The notes: generated by a model not told the origin, from the sequence alone. DNA of 6,772 nt from Clostridium sp. (GCA_018372555.1 JAHAIU010000156.1:1-6772); one strand, 5' to 3'; shown: positions 1 to 6,086, numbered from the stretch's first letter. A program made the numbers and translations.

Positions 1-30
1 AAAAATATAGATTTTCATATATTTTTATAT

Positions 31-67
31 AAAAAGAAATCCCACAACCATAATGATTGTGGGATTT
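31..67 (-). terminator. Intrinsic terminator after rpsI
   Basis: Read on the minus strand, arms at 67-54 and 50-37 pair over 14 bp, including one U·G wobble, around a UUA triloop. The core is CCCACAA/TTGTGGG. A C and then five T residues (35-31) follow the stem. The wobble would be a C·A mismatch on the plus strand, and the T-run lies only on the minus-strand 3' side, so the terminator serves the leftward rplM-rpsI transcript. It starts 15 bases past the rpsI stop codon. Confidence 0.93.
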
Positions 68-82
68 GTAAAGTTCCTGATA

Positions 83-475
83 TTATCTCTTTGAGAATTG
101 AGGAGCTCTTCTTGCTTTCTTAAGACCGTATTTCTTTCTTTCTTTCATTCTTGGGTCTCTAGTTACGAATCCAGCCTTCTTTAATTCTGGCTTTAAGTTT
201 TCGTCAGCTTTGATTAAAGCTCTAGTTATTCCGTGTCTTATTGCTCCAGCTTGACCTGTGAATCCACCACCGTGAACGTTAACTAAAACGTCGAATCTGT
301 CTTTAGTTCCAGTTAAAACTAATGGTTGATTAACGATCATTCTTAAAGTTTCTAATCCGAAATAATTTTCGATATCTCTTTTATTTATAACTACTTTACC
401 ATTTCCAGGTACAAGTCTAACTCTTGCTATTGATTTTTTTCTTCTTCCAGTTCCCATGTATTGAACTTTTGCCAT
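83..475 (-). CDS. rpsI: 30S ribosomal protein S9 (uS9)
   Basis: S9 is a small-subunit protein of the 30S head; its C-terminal tail reaches the P-site tRNA. The 130-residue product has the usual family length. It shows the N-terminal YMGTGRRKKSIARVRL segment, the central GGGFTGQAGAIRHGITRAL motif (about residues 70-88), the RDPRMKERKKYGLKKARRAPQ basic stretch, and the invariant terminal SKR that contacts tRNA. The start is ATG at 475, preceded by a strong GGAGGAGG SD at 481-490. It is the second gene of the rplM-rpsI operon, only 25 bases downstream of rplM, and is followed by an intrinsic terminator. L13 and S9 genes are paired in most bacteria. Nothing unusual is seen. Confidence 0.98.
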   Translation of the reverse strand: MAKVQYMGTGRRKKSIARVRLVPGNGKVVINKRDIENYFGLETLRMIVNQPLVLTGTKDRFDVLVNVHGGGFTGQAGAIRHGITRALIKADENLKPELKKAGFVTRDPRMKERKKYGLKKARRAPQFSKR

Positions 476-500
476 TTTTATTCCTCCTCCCGAGCATGTA

Positions 501-935
501 TTAGTACTTTAATTCAAGTACTTCTGGTTGTTGAGCATCATGTCCGTGCTCAGTACCTCTGTATACTTTTAATTTTTTAAGCATTTTTCTTCCTAAAACA
601 CCTGTTGGAAGCATTCTTCTTACTGCTTCTTCGAAAGCGAATTCAGGCTTCTTAGCTAATACTTCTCTGTATGGAGTTTCCTTTAATCCACCTGGATATA
701 AGCTGTGCTTTCTCATTAATTTTTGGTCTAACTTCTTACCAGTTAAAACCACCTTTTCAGCATTGATTACGATAACGAAATCTCCGCAGTCAACATTTGG
801 TGTAAATGTTGGCTTATTTTTTCCTCTTAAAATTGAAGCAACTTGGCTAGCAACTCTTCCTAGTGGCTTACCAGCAGCATCAACAACATACCATTTTCTT
901 TCAACTTCTTGCGCCTTAGCGATGTATGATTTCAT
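501..935 (-). CDS. rplM: 50S ribosomal protein L13 (uL13)
   Basis: L13 is an early-assembling large-subunit protein that binds 23S rRNA. The product is 144 residues, normal for bacterial L13. Visible family features are the N-terminal WYVVDAAGKPLGRVAS segment (about 15-30), the VDCGDFVIVINAEKVVLTGKK core (about 48-68), HSLYPGGLK (about 77-85), and the signature RRMLPTGVLGRKMLKKLKVYRG (about 106-127). The start is ATG at 935, with a GGGAGG SD at 943-948. It is the first gene of a two-gene operon with rpsI. The 5' region carries a perfect sigma-A promoter and a structured leader of L13-leader type. That predicts feedback control by L13, an inference from known L13 leaders rather than something the sequence proves. 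Confidence 0.98.
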   Translation of the reverse strand: MKSYIAKAQEVERKWYVVDAAGKPLGRVASQVASILRGKNKPTFTPNVDCGDFVIVINAEKVVLTGKKLDQKLMRKHSLYPGGLKETPYREVLAKKPEFAFEEAVRRMLPTGVLGRKMLKKLKVYRGTEHGHDAQQPEVLELKY

Positions 936-952
936 GTTTTTCCCTCCCTGAA

Positions 953-1017
953 CTTACATTTGTGCTTTACTTCTTAAGTACTGCTTTTATGTCAAGACCC
1001 GGGGCTAGTGGATCTTA
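953..1017 (-). ncRNA. L13-type leader RNA of the rplM-rpsI operon
   Basis: The transcript between the rplM promoter and SD folds well by eye. A 5' hairpin pairs AAGAUCC (1016-1010) with GGGUCUU (1000-994), 7 bp with one U·G, around a 9-nt loop ending in CCCC. A second element is closed by ACAU (992-989) with AUGU (959-956). It then has a symmetric A-rich 4x4 internal loop, a GC/GC step (984-983 with 965-964), an AG/AA 2x2 loop, and a 5-bp UACUU/AAGUA hairpin (980-976 with 972-968) capped by AAG. No U-tract follows, so there is no visible intrinsic terminator. Position and shape match the ribosomal protein L13 leader described upstream of rplM in low-GC Gram-positives, presumed to bind L13. 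The family assignment is from memory and position, not from a covariance search. Confidence 0.75.
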
Positions 1018-1048
1018 TATACATAAATTATTCTAACAAACATTAATA

Positions 1049-1100
1049 ATTATAATACACGCATACGGGTGTGTCAATGTTTTTGTTTCATTATTTTTAT
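1049..1100 (-). promoter_or_regulatory. Sigma-A promoter of rplM-rpsI with UP-like A-tracts
   Basis: On the minus strand TTGACA (1077-1072) is followed by exactly 17 bases and then TATAAT (1054-1049), so both hexamers and the spacing are perfect consensus. The bases just upstream of -35 (1078-1100) are nearly all A/T with several A-runs, as in an UP element contacted by the alpha C-terminal domain. Start of transcription is expected near 1042, giving a leader of roughly 105 bases before the rplM ATG. The promoter begins 38 bases past the truA stop and drives rplM-rpsI independently of truA. Confidence 0.9.
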
Positions 1101-1115
1101 AGTTTTTTTATTTTT

Positions 1116-1850
1116 TTAATAGTAAACTTCTTCTAGTATTAATCCATTAGCAGGAACACAAATTCCAGCTTTTTTTCTATCTTTACTATCAATTATTTCT
1201 TTGATTTCATAAGGTTTTACCTTATTATTCCCAACCATAATTAGTGTACCTACTATTATTCTTACCATATTGTATAGAAAACCATCACCTGTAACATAAA
1301 TTTTTATTATATCCTCATTCTGCTCTATATGTAAGTCTGTAATAGTTCTTACAGTAGTTTTAACTGAGCCTCCACTACTTTTAAAAGCATTAAAGTCGTG
1401 AGTTCCAATAAAATACTTGCAAGCTTCTTCCATAGCTTCTATATTCAACTTTTTCTTTACATGATAATAATAATTTCTATATATAGCTGAAGGTATATCC
1501 CTATTTATAATTGAATAAGAATATGTTTTACCTTTAGCACTATATCTTGAATGAAAATCATCAGATACCTCTTCTGATTTTAATATTACTATGTCTTCTG
1601 GAAGCCTATAGTTTAATGCCTCCCTAAACTTATTAGAAGGGATTGTACTTTCAGTTTTAAAGTTTGCTATAAAACCTTTTGCATGAACTCCAGAATCTGT
1701 TCTAGAGCTTCCTGTTACTTCTACAGCCTCTTTTATAAGTTCTTCTATTGCCCCTTCAAGAGTACCTTGTATAGTTTCCCCTATCTTTTGTTTTTGCCAA
1801 CCTTGATAGTTACTACCATCATACTCTAAAGTAAGTTTTATATTTTTCAT
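1116..1850 (-). CDS. truA: tRNA pseudouridine(38-40) synthase TruA
   Basis: TruA converts uridines 38, 39 and 40 in the tRNA anticodon stem-loop to pseudouridine in the cytoplasm. The product has 244 residues, typical of Firmicute TruA. The N-terminus LTLEYDGSNYQGWQKQ (about 6-21) is the family opening. The catalytic aspartate is Asp52 in SSRTDSGVHAKG (48-59). Further conserved blocks are FHSRYSAKGKTYSY (99-112, with the aromatic Tyr110), GTHDFNAFKSSG (149-160) and GDGFLYNMVRIIVGTL (188-203). The tail is ANGLILEEVYY. The start is ATG at 1850, with an AAGGTGA SD at 1858-1864. The gene follows ecfT after 176 AT-rich bases, as in the conserved ecf-truA-rplM order. A hairpin lies just upstream of the SD. 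No terminator is visible after the gene, so readthrough into rplM is possible. Confidence 0.96.
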   Translation of the reverse strand: MKNIKLTLEYDGSNYQGWQKQKIGETIQGTLEGAIEELIKEAVEVTGSSRTDSGVHAKGFIANFKTESTIPSNKFREALNYRLPEDIVILKSEEVSDDFHSRYSAKGKTYSYSIINRDIPSAIYRNYYYHVKKKLNIEAMEEACKYFIGTHDFNAFKSSGGSVKTTVRTITDLHIEQNEDIIKIYVTGDGFLYNMVRIIVGTLIMVGNNKVKPYEIKEIIDSKDRKKAGICVPANGLILEEVYY

Positions 1851-1869
1851 ATTTGTTTCACCTTCATAT

Positions 1870-1892
1870 GGGGCTGTTGCACAAACAGCCTC
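1870..1892 (-). repeat. Hairpin immediately upstream of the truA SD
   Basis: GGCTGTT (1872-1878) and AACAGCC (1884-1890) form a perfect 7-bp inverted repeat around a 5-base loop. It extends to 9 pairs if 1870-1871 pair with 1891-1892, one of them a plus-strand G·T wobble. It is a GC-rich island in an otherwise extremely AT-rich gap and ends only 5 bases before the truA SD (1864-1858). Neither strand has a U-tract after it, so it is not an intrinsic terminator. It may modulate truA translation, stabilise a processed 5' end, or be one copy of a dispersed clostridial intergenic repeat; the sequence does not decide between these. Confidence 0.7.
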
Positions 1893-2026
1893 AATTAATA
1901 ATTAAAAATGAAGAATTATTGATGTAATTTTTATATAAATTGCTAAGATAAATTTATATTCTAAATATTTTTATTATAAAATATAAATTAATAAAAAGTA
2001 GAATTTTTTATTACAACTTATATAGT
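1893..2026. other. AT-rich ecfT-truA intergenic segment
   Basis: This segment holds no plausible gene. It contains a small inverted repeat, AATAATT (1897-1903) with AATTATT (1914-1920), next to the GC-rich truA hairpin. It also contains an all-A/U 9-bp stem, TAATAAAAA/TTTTTATTA on the minus strand (2013-2005 with 1997-1989, 7-nt loop), 14 bases after the ecfT stop. That stem could mark a weak 3' end for ecfT, but it lacks GC pairs and a clean U-tract. A TATAAT at 1978-1973 has no recognisable -35 partner, so a truA promoter here is possible but unsupported. Confidence 0.5.
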
Positions 2027-2830
2027 TTATAATACAAATCTTACTACTAAACTTCCTATAAATAAAACTGAGAATAAAGCAAAAGCTATTGCATCTTTAT
2101 TAGTAAACTTTAGCTCCTTCATTCTAGTTCTACCAGCCCCACCTCTATATGCTCTTGACTCCATAGCCATAGCTAATTCATCCGCTCTTCTAAATGAGCT
2201 TATAAATAGAGGCACTAGTAATGGAATTAAGCTCTTAGCTTTTTGTATTAATCCACCACTTTCAAAGTCCGCTCCTCTTGCCTTTTGTGCCATCATTATT
2301 TTATCTGTTTCATCCATTAATGTAGGAATAAATCTCAATGCTATTGTCATCATCATTGCAAGCTCATGAGCCATTTCTTTACCTATTGGCCTAAGTAATC
2401 TCTCTATTCCATCTGTTAACTCTATTGGAGAAGTAGTTAATGTTAATACTGATGTCCCCATAATTAAGAATATTAATCTTAAAGCCATAAAACCAGCTGT
2501 TGTTAACCCTTCTGTATAAACTTTTATAAATCCAAATTCAAATAATAATGTATCTGCAGTTCCCTTAATCATAAAAATATTTAATACTGCTGTAAATATT
2601 ATAAGGAAAAATACAGGTTTAAGGCCTTTATATAAATATCTTGGTGGTAATTTTGCCACATAAACTGTTAGAGCTAAAAAAGCAACTATTAATATATATC
2701 CCACGAATTTATTTACTAAAAATAAAGATACAATAAATAGGATAGATAATAATATTTTTGTCCTAGGATCTAACTTATGGACAAAGGTTTCTCCTGGTAT
2801 ATATTGACCTATAGTTATGTCTTTTATCAT
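2027..2830 (-). CDS. ecfT: ECF transporter transmembrane T component EcfT
   Basis: EcfT is the membrane scaffold of energy-coupling factor importers. It links the two ATPases to exchangeable substrate-binding S components (typically for vitamins such as riboflavin, folate or biotin). The 267-residue protein opens with GQYIPGETFVHKLDPRTK, a standard EcfT N-terminus. It has hydrophobic segments at about 26-40, 43-58, 72-88, 112-131 and 245-266. The cytoplasmic coupling helices carry the ATPase-docking motifs AQKARGAD (Ala-Arg-Gly at 184-186) and MESRAYRGG (223-231). The conserved RFIPTLMDE lies at 166-174. The start is ATG at 2830, with a G-rich SD at 2838-2842 that shares a base with the ecfA2 TAG stop; the gap to ecfA2 is 11 bases. 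No S component is encoded in the window, as expected for a shared (group II) module. Confidence 0.95.
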   Translation of the reverse strand: MIKDITIGQYIPGETFVHKLDPRTKILLSILFIVSLFLVNKFVGYILIVAFLALTVYVAKLPPRYLYKGLKPVFFLIIFTAVLNIFMIKGTADTLLFEFGFIKVYTEGLTTAGFMALRLIFLIMGTSVLTLTTSPIELTDGIERLLRPIGKEMAHELAMMMTIALRFIPTLMDETDKIMMAQKARGADFESGGLIQKAKSLIPLLVPLFISSFRRADELAMAMESRAYRGGAGRTRMKELKFTNKDAIAFALFSVLFIGSLVVRFVL

Positions 2831-2841
2831 TTTCTATCCCC

Positions 2842-3702
2842 CTATTTATTAGTTTCCTTTAAGATTCTTAATAATTCTTCCTTGCCCTTACTAATAGTGT
2901 ACACTTCATCTGAAACATTAAAACCTTTTGCCCTTAATGCCCTCATAAGATAAGTTACTTGTGGTACAGCAAGACCTATACTTTCTAAAGTATCCACTTC
3001 TTTAAATACTTCAGCTGGCGTACCTTCTAATTGAACTTTACCTTTGTTCATCACTATTATTCTCTCAGCTAGTTTGCCTACATCTTCCATACTATGACTT
3101 ACAAGAACTATAGTCATCTTGTAATTATCATGAAGAGTTTTTATTTGAGCTAATATATCATCTCTACCTTTAGGATCTAATCCTGCTGTAGGTTCATCTA
3201 AGATAAGTACTTTTGGTTCCATAGCTACTACCCCTGCAATAGCCACTCTTCTCTTTTGTCCACCACTTAAATCAAAAGGTGATTTATCTCTATATGTTTC
3301 GTAATCTAAACCAACCATCTCCATAGATCTTTTAACTCTTCTTGTTATTTCTTCTTGATCTAAACCTAAGTTTCTTGGACCATACTCTATATCCTTTTCT
3401 ATAGTTTCTTCAAATAACTGATATTCAGGATATTGAAATACTAAGCCTACTTTTTTTCTTATATCAGTAAGCTTTACTCCATCCTTAGTTATATCTACTC
3501 CATCTACTATAATTCTTCCAGAGCTTGGCTTTAAAAGACCATTCATATGTTGAATTAATGTTGATTTTCCTGATCCTGTATGTCCTATTAAAGCAACAAA
3601 CTCTCCTTCTTTTATCTCTATATTTACATCATCTAAAGCCACTTTTTCAAAAGGTGACTTAGGCATATAAACGTGTACTAAATTCTCTATCTTAATTGAC
3701 AT
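2842..3702 (-). CDS. ecfA2: ECF transporter ATP-binding protein EcfA2
   Basis: This is the second cytoplasmic ATPase of the ECF module, forming a heterodimer with EcfA1 on EcfT. It has 286 residues, normal for the family. Motifs in order: Walker A GHTGSGKST (40-48), Q-loop VFQYPEYQLF (88-97, Gln90), signature LSGGQKRR (145-152), Walker B VLILDE (165-170, catalytic Glu170), D-loop GLD (174-176) and switch His203 in VSHSMED. The C-terminal part contains the IGLAVPQVTYL segment shared with EcfA1. The start is ATG at 3702, inside the 3' end of ecfA1 (16-base overlap), with a moderate GGTGGA SD at 3709-3714 that also lies in ecfA1 coding sequence, suggesting translational coupling. All catalytic residues are intact. 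The A2 label rests on gene order and the H-T-G Walker A variant. Confidence 0.95.
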   Translation of the reverse strand: MSIKIENLVHVYMPKSPFEKVALDDVNIEIKEGEFVALIGHTGSGKSTLIQHMNGLLKPSSGRIIVDGVDITKDGVKLTDIRKKVGLVFQYPEYQLFEETIEKDIEYGPRNLGLDQEEITRRVKRSMEMVGLDYETYRDKSPFDLSGGQKRRVAIAGVVAMEPKVLILDEPTAGLDPKGRDDILAQIKTLHDNYKMTIVLVSHSMEDVGKLAERIIVMNKGKVQLEGTPAEVFKEVDTLESIGLAVPQVTYLMRALRAKGFNVSDEVYTISKGKEELLRILKETNK

Positions 3703-4532
3703 AACGCATCCACCATCTCATCTACATTTAATATATTTGTATCTATATTTATACCACTATTCTTTAATTCATAGCATAATTCAGTTACTTGAGGAACGTC
3801 TAAACCTATTTCCTTCATTTCCTTCACATTAGAAAATACCTCTCTTGGCTTACCTTCTAATATTACTTTTCCTCCATCCATTACTATTACCCTATCTGCT
3901 TGTGCTGCTTCATCCATATAATGTGTTATAAGAACAATAGTTATACCATACTTCTCATTAATTTCTTTTATATTATTTAAAACTTCTCTTCTTCCTGATG
4001 GGTCAAGCATTGCAGTAGGTTCATCAAATATTATACACTTAGGTTTCATTGCTAATATTCCTGCAATAGCTATCCTTTGCTTCTGTCCACCTGAAAGTAA
4101 ATGTGGTGCATGTCTTCTATATTCATACATTCCTACTTTTTTTAAGCTTTCATCAACTCTTCTTCTTATTTCTTCTGGCTCAACCCCAAGATTTTCAGGT
4201 CCAAATGCTACATCTTCTTCAACTATAGTCGCTACTAATTGGTTATCTGGATTCTGAAAAACCATACCAGCTCTTGATCTTATTTCCCATAAATTTTTCT
4301 GATCTTTAGTATCTAATCCATCTACAATTACAGTTCCATCAGAGGGTATTAAAAGAGCATTCATATGCTTAGCAATAGTTGATTTTCCTGATCCATTATG
4401 ACCTAATACTACTAAGAATTCTCCCTTTTCAACTTCAAAGCTTACACCATTTACGGCATACTTTTCTTCCTCTCCCTCAACTGCTCTATATTTAAAAGAT
4501 ACATTCTCACACTTCACCATTGCTTCTTTCAT
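3687..4532 (-). CDS. ecfA1: ECF transporter ATP-binding protein EcfA1
   Basis: This is the first ATPase of the ECF vitamin/metal import module, pairing with EcfA2 to power S-component toppling through EcfT. The 281-residue protein shows Walker A GHNGSGKST (44-52), Q-loop VFQNPDNQ (91-98, Gln93), signature LSGGQKQR (146-153), Walker B CIIFDE (166-171, catalytic Glu171), D-loop MLD (175-177) and switch His204 in LITHYMDE. The C-terminal IGLDVPQVTEL segment is typical of EcfA proteins. The ATG at 4532 is preferred over a second ATG four codons later because an AAGGAGG SD (4541-4547) sits 8 bases upstream of it. It is the first gene of the ecf operon, behind a probable promoter at 4604-4631. It is paralogous to ecfA2, and the last 16 bases overlap that gene. 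Confidence 0.95.
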   Translation of the reverse strand: MKEAMVKCENVSFKYRAVEGEEEKYAVNGVSFEVEKGEFLVVLGHNGSGKSTIAKHMNALLIPSDGTVIVDGLDTKDQKNLWEIRSRAGMVFQNPDNQLVATIVEEDVAFGPENLGVEPEEIRRRVDESLKKVGMYEYRRHAPHLLSGGQKQRIAIAGILAMKPKCIIFDEPTAMLDPSGRREVLNNIKEINEKYGITIVLITHYMDEAAQADRVIVMDGGKVILEGKPREVFSNVKEMKEIGLDVPQVTELCYELKNSGINIDTNILNVDEMVDALCQLR

Positions 4533-4603
4533 AATATAGCCCTCCTTCTCTTATTAAGTATTATATAAAAACTTAAATAGTGTATATACATTAACATAAG
4601 AAT

Positions 4604-4631
4604 ATTATAATACACATTTCATTAATTACAA
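4604..4631 (-). promoter_or_regulatory. Probable sigma-A promoter of the ecf operon
   Basis: On the minus strand a perfect TATAAT (4609-4604) lies 16 bases after TTGTAA (4631-4626), which matches four of six -35 positions. It sits downstream of the rplQ terminator and about 71 bases before the ecfA1 ATG, the right place for an independent promoter. The -10 and preceding bases, GTGTATTATAAT, are identical to those of the rplM promoter. A 10-base palindrome, TGTATATACA (4581-4590), follows the expected start site at about +8 and could be a protein site or coincidence in AT-rich DNA. The weak -35 limits certainty. Confidence 0.65.
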
Positions 4632-4684
4632 TTAGTTTACATTAATTTTTTAAGCTCTTATATCATATTTAATTTTCTATATGC

Positions 4685-4717
4685 AAAAATGGGGACTAAG
4701 CTTTATACTTAATCCCC
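4685..4717 (-). terminator. Intrinsic terminator after rplQ
   Basis: Minus-strand arms 4717-4708 (GGGGATTAAG) and 4700-4691 (CTTAGTCCCC) form a 10-bp stem with one U·G wobble and a 7-base loop. An A and then TTTTT (4689-4685) follow directly. The wobble is a C·A mismatch on the plus strand, which again points to leftward transcription. It begins 8 bases past the rplQ stop codon and ends the ribosomal-protein/rpoA operon, separating it from the ecf genes. Confidence 0.93.
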
Positions 4718-4725
4718 CCTTTATA

Positions 4726-5067
4726 TTATACTAATTCAAGTATAACAACTTCTGCTCCGTCCCCTCTTCTAGGGCCTTTTTTGTACATTCTAGTGTATCC
4801 ACCGTTTCTTTCAGCGTACTTTGGAGCAACATTGTCAAATAGGTTTTGAACTACTTCTTCTTCATGAACAAATGCTAAAACTTGTCTTCTAGCGTGAAGG
4901 TCACCTCTTTTTGCTAAAGTGATCATCTTTTCAGCTAACTTTCTAGTTTCCTTAGCTCTTGTTTCAGTTGTTTCAATCTTACCATGCTTTAAAAAGCTTG
5001 TAACAAGGCTTCTTAGCATAGCTCTTCTTTGGTCAGTAGGACGACCTAATTTACGATAACCTGCCAT
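4726..5067 (-). CDS. rplQ: 50S ribosomal protein L17 (bL17)
   Basis: L17 is a bacteria-specific large-subunit protein near the peptide exit tunnel. The 113-residue product matches the short Firmicute form. Family features are the N-terminus GYRKLGRPTDQRRAMLRSLVTSFL (about 3-26), the GKIETTETRAKETRKLAEKMITLAKRGDLHARRQ stretch (about 29-62), and the C-terminal GGYTRMYKKGPRRGDGAEVVILEL (about 89-112). The start is ATG at 5067. The SD AGGAGG (5077-5082) immediately follows and shares a base with the rpoA TAA stop, giving a 14-base gap and tight coupling with rpoA. It is the last gene of the rpsD-rpoA-rplQ segment and is followed by an intrinsic terminator. Confidence 0.98.
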   Translation of the reverse strand: MAGYRKLGRPTDQRRAMLRSLVTSFLKHGKIETTETRAKETRKLAEKMITLAKRGDLHARRQVLAFVHEEEVVQNLFDNVAPKYAERNGGYTRMYKKGPRRGDGAEVVILELV

Positions 5068-5081
5068 ATGGATTTACCTCC

Positions 5082-6029
5082 TTACTCATCGTTTAGTCTT
5101 AATCCTAAGCCTAATTCCTTAAGCTTTCTTTCGACTTCCTCTAAAGATTTCTTTCCTAGATTTCTTACCTTCATCATGTCATCCATAGACTTTCCAGCAA
5201 GTTCTTGAACTGTATTGATTCCTGCTCTCTTTAAACAGTTATATGATCTAACTGATAAATCTAGCTCTTCTACAGTCATCTCTAGTACTTTTTCTTTCTT
5301 ATCTTCTTCTTTTTCTATCATAATTTCTACATCATTAGTACTATCACCTAATGACATAAATAATTTAAAGTGTTCTATAAGTATTTTTGATGATAAACTA
5401 ATAGCCTCATCAATTTTAATAGTTCCATTAGTCCAGATTTCTAATGTTAACTTATCATAGTCAGTAATTTGACCAACTCTTGTATTTTCAACAGTAAAGT
5501 TAACTCTCTTAACTGGAGTATATATTGAGTCTACAGCAATAGCTGATAATGGAAGGTCTTCACTCTTATTTTTATTTTGAGTAACATATCCTCTTCCTCT
5601 ATTAACTGTTATCTCCATATATAACTTACCATTCTCATCTAATGTAGCTATATGAAGATCTTTGCTTACAACTTCAACGTCTCCGTCAGTTTTAATATCT
5701 GCACCTGTAACTACTCCTGGTCCTTGAGCATCTATATATATTGTCTTTGGACCTTCACCATTCATTATTAATGCTAAAGCTTTTATGTTTAAGATTATTT
5801 CTGTAACATCTTCTTTAACACCTTGTACAGTAGAAAATTCGTGTAGTACTCCATCAATTTTTACTGATGTTGGAGCTGCACCAGGAAGTGATGATAGAAG
5901 TATTCTTCTTAGAGCATTTCCAAGTGTAATACCATATCCTCTTTCTAATGGTTCAACTACATATTTACCATAAGTACCATTTTCATTTGCTTCTATACAT
6001 TCAATTATTGGCTTTTCTATTTCTAACAT
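5082..6029 (-). CDS. rpoA: DNA-directed RNA polymerase subunit alpha
   Basis: Alpha dimerises to nucleate RNA polymerase assembly and contacts UP elements and activators. Starting at ATG 6029 the protein has 315 residues, close to the usual Firmicute length. The N-terminal domain (about 1-228) includes VEPLERGYGITLGNALRRILLSSLPG (about 25-50) and IYTPVKRVNFTVENTRVGQITDYDKL (about 169-194). After an acidic/lysine linker, the C-terminal domain (about 251-315) keeps the DNA-contact residues equivalent to E. coli R265, N268, G296, K298 and S299, in RSYNCLKRAG and NLGKKSLEE. An in-frame TTG at 6035 would add two residues, but it lies only 1 base from the SD GGAGGG (6037-6042), whereas the ATG is 7 bases away. 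Upstream, a 102-base gap with a long hairpin separates it from rpsD. Confidence 0.98.
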   Translation of the reverse strand: MLEIEKPIIECIEANENGTYGKYVVEPLERGYGITLGNALRRILLSSLPGAAPTSVKIDGVLHEFSTVQGVKEDVTEIILNIKALALIMNGEGPKTIYIDAQGPGVVTGADIKTDGDVEVVSKDLHIATLDENGKLYMEITVNRGRGYVTQNKNKSEDLPLSAIAVDSIYTPVKRVNFTVENTRVGQITDYDKLTLEIWTNGTIKIDEAISLSSKILIEHFKLFMSLGDSTNDVEIMIEKEEDKKEKVLEMTVEELDLSVRSYNCLKRAGINTVQELAGKSMDDMMKVRNLGKKSLEEVERKLKELGLGLRLNDE

Positions 6030-6036
6030 GCACAAA

Positions 6037-6044
6037 CCCTCCTT
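6037..6044 (-). promoter_or_regulatory. rpoA ribosome binding site that decides the start
   Basis: The minus strand reads AAGGAGGG here. Its distance to the ATG at 6029 is 7 bases, the optimum. Its distance to the upstream in-frame TTG at 6035 is 1 base, too close for initiation. The protein therefore begins MLEIEKP rather than MCMLEIEKP, in line with alpha subunits of related bacteria. Confidence 0.9.
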
Positions 6045-6086
6045 ATATTATAAATGGCAACATTATTCTGAGGGCAACTGCTTATA

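Noticed and set aside
763..951. 62-codon plus-strand open frame antisense to rplM
   Set aside because: It lies opposite highly conserved rplM codons, has no convincing SD or promoter, and resembles no known protein; it is a shadow of rplM.
1055..1073. Imperfect inverted repeat ACACGC/GGTGTGT in the rplM promoter spacer, a possible operator
   Set aside because: Only about five symmetric pairs hold and the centre does not pair; there is too little to call a repressor site.
1989..2013. A/U-only 9-bp stem after ecfT as a firm terminator
   Set aside because: It lacks GC pairs and a clean U-tract, and such stems arise easily in this AT-rich gap; kept only as a note in the intergenic entry.
5215..5460. 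81-codon plus-strand open frame antisense to rpoA
   Set aside because: The serine-rich, low-complexity product is what the reverse complement of the lysine/glutamate-rich rpoA linker gives; there is no SD or promoter.
5785..5973. 62-codon plus-strand open frame antisense to rpoA
   Set aside because: It is fully inside the conserved alpha N-terminal domain on the opposite strand, with no initiation signals.
6047..6077. Possible rpoA promoter TTGCCC with TATAAT on the minus strand
   Set aside because: The spacer is 19 bases and transcription would start inside the rpoA SD (about 6040), leaving no usable ribosome binding site.
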